Assembly (NCBI GenBank): GCA_023403475.1
Contig: JAEYEL010000156.1
Span: 1 to 16,925, forward strand
Length of the DNA stretch: 16,925 nt
Reading direction: 5' to 3'
Source of the DNA: Actinomycetes bacterium
GTDB lineage: Bacteria > Actinomycetota > Coriobacteriia > Coriobacteriales > Eggerthellaceae
Below, in pieces: positions 15,295 through 16,925 of this stretch. The notes under the pieces were generated by a model, which saw only the letters and a program-made list of their open reading frames with translations, was not told where the DNA came from and did not search any database. The position numbers and the translations under genes are program-made. The stretch's first letter is position 1. Each line of letters starts with the position of its first letter.

Positions 15295-15454
15295 AGCTGT
15301 GAACAACAATAGATTGTAAGCGAAGTTGTTGTAAGCGGAGTTGCGCCACGGCGCTTGCGCGGTTCGCGCGGCGTGTCGTAGGCCGTGCGCGCGGCGTGTT
15401 GCGTGTCGTGCGCCATGCCCCGCGTGCTGGGAGGCCTGTCAAGGAGAGGACTGT

Positions 15455-16672
15455 ATGAGCGAAGCCGTTGCCGATTTGCCTGCGTTGCAAAAAGATCTGC
15501 CTATCGACAAGCAAAAGCTGCCCCTGCCGCTGAAGATATTCGGTGTTCTTTGTTTGCTGGGCGGGGTGGCCTCGCTGCCTCTTGCGGCGCTGCGGGCATT
15601 CTCGGTGATCAGGCTGTTCAGGGAAGGCGAGTATCAAGACAGCGCAACGACCTCCATTGTGGTCACATTCGTCATGGTGGGCGTTCTCGTTCTTATGGCG
15701 GTGCTGTTCATCGTGTTCGGCGTTCGTCTTCTGCGCAACAAGCGGCGGCATGCCGCGTTGGCAGCCGAGCTGCTCATGGCGCTTTCGGCGGGCGGCATCG
15801 TGTGCGACATGATGCTTTTCGGCATAGGCCTCGACCTCATATTCTTCGCGGTCATCTTGGTGCTGCTGGTTGCACTGGAAGGCTACATCGACCCGTCTCT
15901 TTCCCAAGAGCGCGACCTGCAGCGTCGTCTGCGCGATATGGAAACGCGTGAGCAGGCGGAAGACGGCACGCTCGGGCTCGATATGACGGGGAAGGGGTTC
16001 ATCTCGCTGAATTTCTTCAACGTGTTCTGGATTTTCGTCGTGTGCTGCGTTTTGGGGCTGGTCGTAGAGACGGTGTACCATTTCGTGGTGGTCGATCCCG
16101 GTCATTACCAAGACAGGGCAGGCATGCTGTTCGGGCCGTTTTCGCCCATTTACGGGTTCGGCGGGCTGCTCATGACGCTTGCGCTCAATCGGTTCCACGA
16201 TAAGCCCGTTGTGGTCATCTTCTTCGTGAGCGCCCTTATTGGCGGTGCGTTCGAATATCTGACCAGTTGGTTCATGGAGCTTGCATTCGGCGCGGTGGCG
16301 TGGGACTACACGGGAACGTTCCTTTCCATAGGGGGGCGAACGAACGGCATGTTCATGGCCATGTGGGGCGTTTTGGGCGTCATGTGGATCAAGCTGTTTC
16401 TTCCTTGGATGCTCAAGCTGGTGAACCTTATTCCGTGGAAGCTGCGCTATACGGTTACGTCGGTGTGCGCCACGCTTCTGATCATCGACGGCGTGATGAC
16501 GCTGCAATCGCTCGATTGCTGGTACGAGCGCCTTGCCGGCAGGCCGGCCGACACGCCCGTAGAGGAATTCTACGCCTCTCACTTCGATAACCAATACATG
16601 TCCGAGCGCTTTCAGAGCATGAGCATCAACCCCGAAAACGCAAAGCGTGCACCCAAGCCCCCGGCGGCGTAA
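15455..16672 (+). CDS. Putative ABC transporter permease-like membrane protein (PF06541, CmpB type) with an extra N-terminal membrane domain
   Basis: A 405-residue membrane protein. The C-terminal half (about 187-345) has the PF06541 marks: VETVYHF near 204-210, GPFSPIYGFGG at 227-237, FEYLTSW at 266-272, WDYTG at 283-287 and GGRTNGM at 293-299, spread over about five helices. The N-terminal part (28-142) adds about four helices and is joined by a highly charged linker (148-172). The true biochemical role of PF06541 proteins is poorly known; the transporter name is historical, and no ATPase gene lies nearby. The ATG at 15455 has AAGGAGAGGA just upstream. The frame extends to 15341, but that extension is Arg/Cys-rich translated leader. 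The gene has a 275-nt upstream gap with its own possible promoter and is followed by a gene-free stretch. Confidence 0.82.
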   Translation: MSEAVADLPALQKDLPIDKQKLPLPLKIFGVLCLLGGVASLPLAALRAFSVIRLFREGEYQDSATTSIVVTFVMVGVLVLMAVLFIVFGVRLLRNKRRHAALAAELLMALSAGGIVCDMMLFGIGLDLIFFAVILVLLVALEGYIDPSLSQERDLQRRLRDMETREQAEDGTLGLDMTGKGFISLNFFNVFWIFVVCCVLGLVVETVYHFVVVDPGHYQDRAGMLFGPFSPIYGFGGLLMTLALNRFHDKPVVVIFFVSALIGGAFEYLTSWFMELAFGAVAWDYTGTFLSIGGRTNGMFMAMWGVLGVMWIKLFLPWMLKLVNLIPWKLRYTVTSVCATLLIIDGVMTLQSLDCWYERLAGRPADTPVEEFYASHFDNQYMSERFQSMSINPENAKRAPKPPAA

Positions 16673-16818
16673 GGTTGAGCGGAGGCAGCAGCCTCGCTGT
16701 GTGACATGAGGTGCGTCTCTTTGGTACCCTTTGGCACACTCTGTCGCCTATAGTGCCCGAATTTCCGCTAAGTTCCTTCGAAGGCTCATGACGTGGTACA
16801 ACCTGACTTTTGCAGTAG

Positions 16819-16864
16819 AAGAAGGCTGTTCTCCCTTTGCGAGCTGGGAGAACAGCCTTCTTTT
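16819..16864 (+). terminator. Long perfect hairpin with a short T-run, likely Rho-independent terminator
   Basis: AAGAAGGCTGTTCTCCC (16819-16835) and its exact complement at 16846-16862 form a 17-bp stem with a 10-nt loop, ending in TTCTTTT on the plus strand. It lies about 150 nt after the CmpB-type gene. It may end that transcript or, read the other way, a minus-strand gene beyond the window. The rest of 16673-16925 holds no gene I can support. Confidence 0.75.
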
Positions 16865-16925
16865 CAGTGACGATTCCTGTAGGGGAACAGCTCAACTCCT
16901 CGGTTTCTTCACCGACCCCATAATC

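Noticed and set aside
15293..16594. 433-residue open frame on the minus strand, antisense to the CmpB-type gene
   Set aside because: It is extremely rich in His, Glu, Arg and Gln with no domain or ribosome-binding site. It is the mirror of a hydrophobic-protein gene in GC-rich DNA.
16626..16895. 89-residue minus-strand frame at the right end
   Set aside because: It contains the 17-bp terminator-like hairpin and the antisense end of the CmpB-type gene, with no start signal or recognisable domain.

Overview
The window looks like chromosomal DNA of an anaerobic Eggerthellaceae-type actinobacterium (class Coriobacteriia; compare Eggerthella, Gordonibacter, Adlercreutzia). This is inferred from gene content: stacked DMSO-reductase-family molybdoenzymes with four-cluster ferredoxin subunits, a FAD/Fe-S fusion dehydrogenase, and a multi-membrane-span LuxR regulator, which is characteristic of that family. 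Genus and species cannot be fixed from the sequence alone.

Layout. (1) 1-1221, minus strand: a patchily AT-richer restriction-modification remnant. It has an intact D12-class adenine methyltransferase with its own good promoter, followed by the N-terminal stub of a putative AlwI-family restriction endonuclease. The stub loses recognisable sequence at about position 175-180, next to a hairpin-containing REP/IS-like segment. (2) 1500-12808, plus strand: a tightly organised respiratory block of eight genes. Module A is a twin-arginine lipoprotein molybdopterin oxidoreductase, a DmsB-like Fe-S protein and an 885-residue FAD/2x[4Fe-4S]/2xCCG dehydrogenase. Next come a TorD-family chaperone and a ferric-reductase-like haem membrane protein. 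Module B is DmsA-like (no signal peptide), DmsB-like and DmsC-like. (3) 12991-14526: a LuxR-type regulator with a multi-helix membrane domain. (4) 14527-14660: a 9-bp tandem repeat and a strong hairpin in front of a small membrane protein (14661-15179). (5) 15455-16672: a PF06541 (CmpB-type) membrane protein, then a 253-bp gene-free end with a long perfect hairpin.

How the genes may work together (inference): the FAD/CCG protein oxidises an unknown organic donor in the cytoplasm. Module B's DmsC-like subunit and the haem protein handle quinol or membrane electrons, and the two molybdoenzymes act as terminal reductases (or, for A, possibly as an oxidase or transferase) for two different substrates. 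TorD matures one or both catalytic subunits, and the LuxR protein probably controls the block. No substrate can be assigned from sequence. The most unusual points are that module A has no NrfD/DmsC anchor, that the FAD subunit lacks the H-x-G-D-G-N-x-H metal motif of D-lactate/glycolate-type relatives, and that the DmsA-like subunit has no export signal.
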